Part shown: positions 62,076 to 64,000 of the stretch, piece by piece | Position numbering within the stretch: position 1 is the first letter of the stretch | Layout: each line of letters starts with the position of its first letter | Origin: Mesohalobacter halotolerans | Lineage (GTDB): Bacteria > Bacteroidota > Bacteroidia > Flavobacteriales > Flavobacteriaceae | Direction: 5' to 3' | NCBI RefSeq assembly: GCF_006120725.1 | Contig: NZ_SWMU01000002.1 | Location: 186,001 to 250,000 of the forward strand | DNA: 64,000 nt | Made by a program: the position numbers and the translations under genes | The notes under the pieces: generated by a model | The model's database searches: none | What the model was told of the DNA's origin: nothing | Seen by the model: only the letters and a program-made list of their open reading frames with translations

Positions 62076-62894
62076 TTAATACTGCTCGTCTTGATTGGGA
62101 AAATCACCAGTTTTAACATCGCTGTTGTAAGTCTCTATGGCATTGCTCATAATATCGTGTAAATCTGCATAACGTCTTAAAAATCTTGGACTAAAAGACT
62201 TATCCATACCTAACATATCAGTAATAACCAGAACCTGTCCATCAACACCATTGCCAGCTCCAATACCAATTACGGGTATTGATATGCTCTTAGCGACTTC
62301 CTTAGCTAGATGTGCGGGCACTTTTTCTAATACTAAAGCGAAACACCCAAGTTTTTCAAGCATCAAAGCATCTTTTTTAAGCTTTTCGGCTTCAGCTTCT
62401 TCTTTGGCTCTTACGGTGTAAGTGCCAAATTTGTAAATAGATTGCGGCGTTAATCCCAAATGTCCCATCACAGGAATGCCTGCTTTTAAAATGCGTTTTA
62501 TAGAATCTTTAACTTCGCTGCCTCCTTCAAGCTTTACAGCGTGGCCACCACTTTCTTTCATAATTCTTATAGCAGATCGCAAAGCTTCCTTAGCGTCACT
62601 TTGGTAGCTCCCAAAAGGTAAATCTACCACGACCAGTGAGCGTTTTATAGCACGGACTACACTTGAGGCGTGATAAATCATCTGATCTAAAGTAATAGGC
62701 AAAGTCGTTTCGTGACCGGCCATAACATTTGAGGCTGAGTCGCCAACTAGAATTACATCTGTGCCTGCACCGTCTACAATTTTTGCAGTTGTAAAATCAT
62801 AGGCAGTTAACATACTGATTTTTTCACCCTGGCGCTTCATATCGACCAAGCTTTTTACTGTAACTCTTTTATACTCTTTTTTGGCAACAGACAT
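62076..62894 (-). CDS. panB: 3-methyl-2-oxobutanoate hydroxymethyltransferase
   Basis: A 272-residue enzyme of pantothenate synthesis, transferring a hydroxymethyl group from methylene-tetrahydrofolate to ketoisovalerate. Family signatures are [20 protein letters not shown] (start), [46 protein letters not shown] and [20 protein letters not shown]. The conserved catalytic Glu is in LVLEKVP. Other pan genes are not in the window. Confidence 0.97.
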   Translation of the reverse strand: MSVAKKEYKRVTVKSLVDMKRQGEKISMLTAYDFTTAKIVDGAGTDVILVGDSASNVMAGHETTLPITLDQMIYHASSVVRAIKRSLVVVDLPFGSYQSDAKEALRSAIRIMKESGGHAVKLEGGSEVKDSIKRILKAGIPVMGHLGLTPQSIYKFGTYTVRAKEEAEAEKLKKDALMLEKLGCFALVLEKVPAHLAKEVAKSISIPVIGIGAGNGVDGQVLVITDMLGMDKSFSPRFLRRYADLHDIMSNAIETYNSDVKTGDFPNQDEQY

Positions 62895-62976
62895 AATATT
62901 AATTGTTTAAAAATTTTAAAAACAAATATAAGGTTTTCGTAATGATGCTTAAGACGCGAAATTTATTTTTGTTAAT

Positions 62977-63855
62977 TTACTCTAATTCAATCGTCCAAGT
63001 TTCAGTTTTTATTTCATTGGGTTTTAAAATCTGAATCCCTTTTTTGTGATTAAAACTATCTGAAATGCCCGTCATAGGTTCAATGGCTAATCGGTTTTCG
63101 CCAGGTGGCGCATAGATTTGCAGGAAGTCAGATTTTGGATGACCTGTAATTCTGGCTTTATAATAATCTGTATAAAATTCAACGACCTTGTTTGATAATA
63201 CAAAACAATCATCAAGGGCTTTGTTTTTTAAAGCATAGGGGTTTGGTATTAAGGTTTTGGCTGTGCCTAAGGCAATCATTTGGTCATTAAAAATGACTTG
63301 TTTATGGCTCTCAAAACCTAGAAAATCAGTGTCAAAATTACTAATACAAAAATATGGATGCCATCCTAAGTTAAATAAAAATGGGGTTTTATCTATATTT
63401 TTTATGTCTATCTTTAGACTAAGTGAAGCTTCAGTTAGCCTGTAAATCAATTGGATTTTATATTGAAATGGAAACCCCAGAGGTGGATGTTGTTCGGTAT
63501 AAGATAATTTGACTTCAGCAAAATCAGGCTTTTCTTCAGTGTCTTCAATATCAAAAGTTTTGTCAAAAATCAATCCGTGTATGGCATTATTGCTGCCGGG
63601 TTCATTGCACTCTAATTGATAGTGTTCTCCTGCAAAATCATATTGTCCGTCTTTTATCCGATTTACAAATGGAAAGAGAATAGCACCGGCGTGGCTTTTG
63701 TCGTAAGTCTTGTTTTCTAAATCTTCTACAATGGGTTTATCTTTAAAAATTAAGGATTTAAGTCTGCCGCCTTGATGTGTTAAACCAATTTTGGCTTGTA
63801 TTTGATGGGCTTTTTTCAGCACAAGCTCATCATTAAAATGTTGAATCTTAAACAT
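62977..63855 (-). CDS. Aldose 1-epimerase family protein
   Basis: A 292-residue galactose-mutarotase-fold protein (beta sandwich). Catalytic-type residues appear in NNAIHGLIFDKTF (His near 94), LGWHPYFCI (His near 165) and YAPPGENRLAIEPMTG (the Glu). It interconverts alpha and beta anomers of aldoses in the cytoplasm. It is upstream of panB on the same strand but separated by about 80 bases. Confidence 0.88.
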   Translation of the reverse strand: MFKIQHFNDELVLKKAHQIQAKIGLTHQGGRLKSLIFKDKPIVEDLENKTYDKSHAGAILFPFVNRIKDGQYDFAGEHYQLECNEPGSNNAIHGLIFDKTFDIEDTEEKPDFAEVKLSYTEQHPPLGFPFQYKIQLIYRLTEASLSLKIDIKNIDKTPFLFNLGWHPYFCISNFDTDFLGFESHKQVIFNDQMIALGTAKTLIPNPYALKNKALDDCFVLSNKVVEFYTDYYKARITGHPKSDFLQIYAPPGENRLAIEPMTGISDSFNHKKGIQILKPNEIKTETWTIELE

Positions 63856-64000
63856 AAATTAAGGATTTAAGCCAGTTGTGAAATCAAAAAAAATTACGAT
63901 TCTCAAAGTTATTACTTAATTACATTATCTATTATAATTAAATGATAAATGTTGTTTAATTAAAATAAAACTTTGTTTACGATTTTTACGTGCTAGATTT
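63856..64000. other. Window end, AT-rich, no gene seen
   Basis: A very AT-rich stretch containing the inverted word AATTAAAT/GTTTAATT. Nothing else recognised. Confidence 0.4.

Overview
This 64 kb window is AT-rich chromosomal DNA from a member of the Bacteroidota, most likely a marine Flavobacteriaceae. Four things point there: TAnnTTTG-type -7 promoter elements in front of several genes, weak Shine-Dalgarno sequences, the fused ccoNO cytochrome oxidase operon, and many lipoprotein and TonB/OMP-type envelope proteins. No phage structural genes, transposases or integrases were recognised.

Layout. 0-6.4 kb: tRNA-Pro(GGG) followed by two damaged copies of its own 3' end, an OmpA-type lipoprotein with an in-frame amber codon near its end, a SlyD-like FKBP isomerase, tRNA-Arg(CCT), a HAD phosphatase, a broken S9 peptidase gene, a small zinc-ribbon protein and a decayed ORF. 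6.7-7.6 kb: tRNA-Arg(ACG) followed by a tandem array of two GIY-YIG nuclease genes (one with an amber codon) and two 94-bp repeats. Each repeat holds the tRNA's 5' end with hairpins inserted in it. 7.6-10.6 kb: a BtuFCD-like ABC importer. 12.3-23.7 kb: a type I restriction-modification island (hsdR, Fic enzyme, hsdS, hsdM) carrying four accessory genes and bordered by fragments of a second hsdS 3' end and a second hsdM 5' end.

24.0-27.1 kb: a cobalamin riboswitch, a BtuB-like TonB receptor and a YncE-like lipoprotein. Together with the ABC genes these probably form one B12 import route split between two loci. 27-35 kb: envelope and secreted proteins, among them an intact S9 peptidase and an amidohydrolase gene with a ruined 3' end. 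35-38.6 kb: flavodoxin-fold reductase, RmlD-like reductase, gcvT, an exported acetolactate decarboxylase and a DUF2892 protein. 38.7-44.3 kb: a complete RND efflux operon with a probable operator in front of it. 44.4-50.5 kb, divergent from the efflux operon: the cbb3 oxidase operon ccoS-ccoNO-ccoQ-ccoP-ccoG-ccoH-SafE, without ccoI. 50.5-64 kb: phhB, an aldehyde dehydrogenase, an Lrp regulator divergent from a methionine gamma-lyase-like gene interrupted by an amber codon, an M28 peptidase, a deoxynucleoside kinase, an ECF sigma factor with a membrane partner, NDH-2, panB and an aldose epimerase.

The most unusual parts are the tRNA-anchored palindrome/GIY-YIG array, which has a smaller parallel at tRNA-Pro; the hsd end fragments around the accessory modules of the restriction island, one of which forms a short ORF overlapping the next start codon as ATGA; and several otherwise well-preserved genes interrupted by single in-frame TAG codons.
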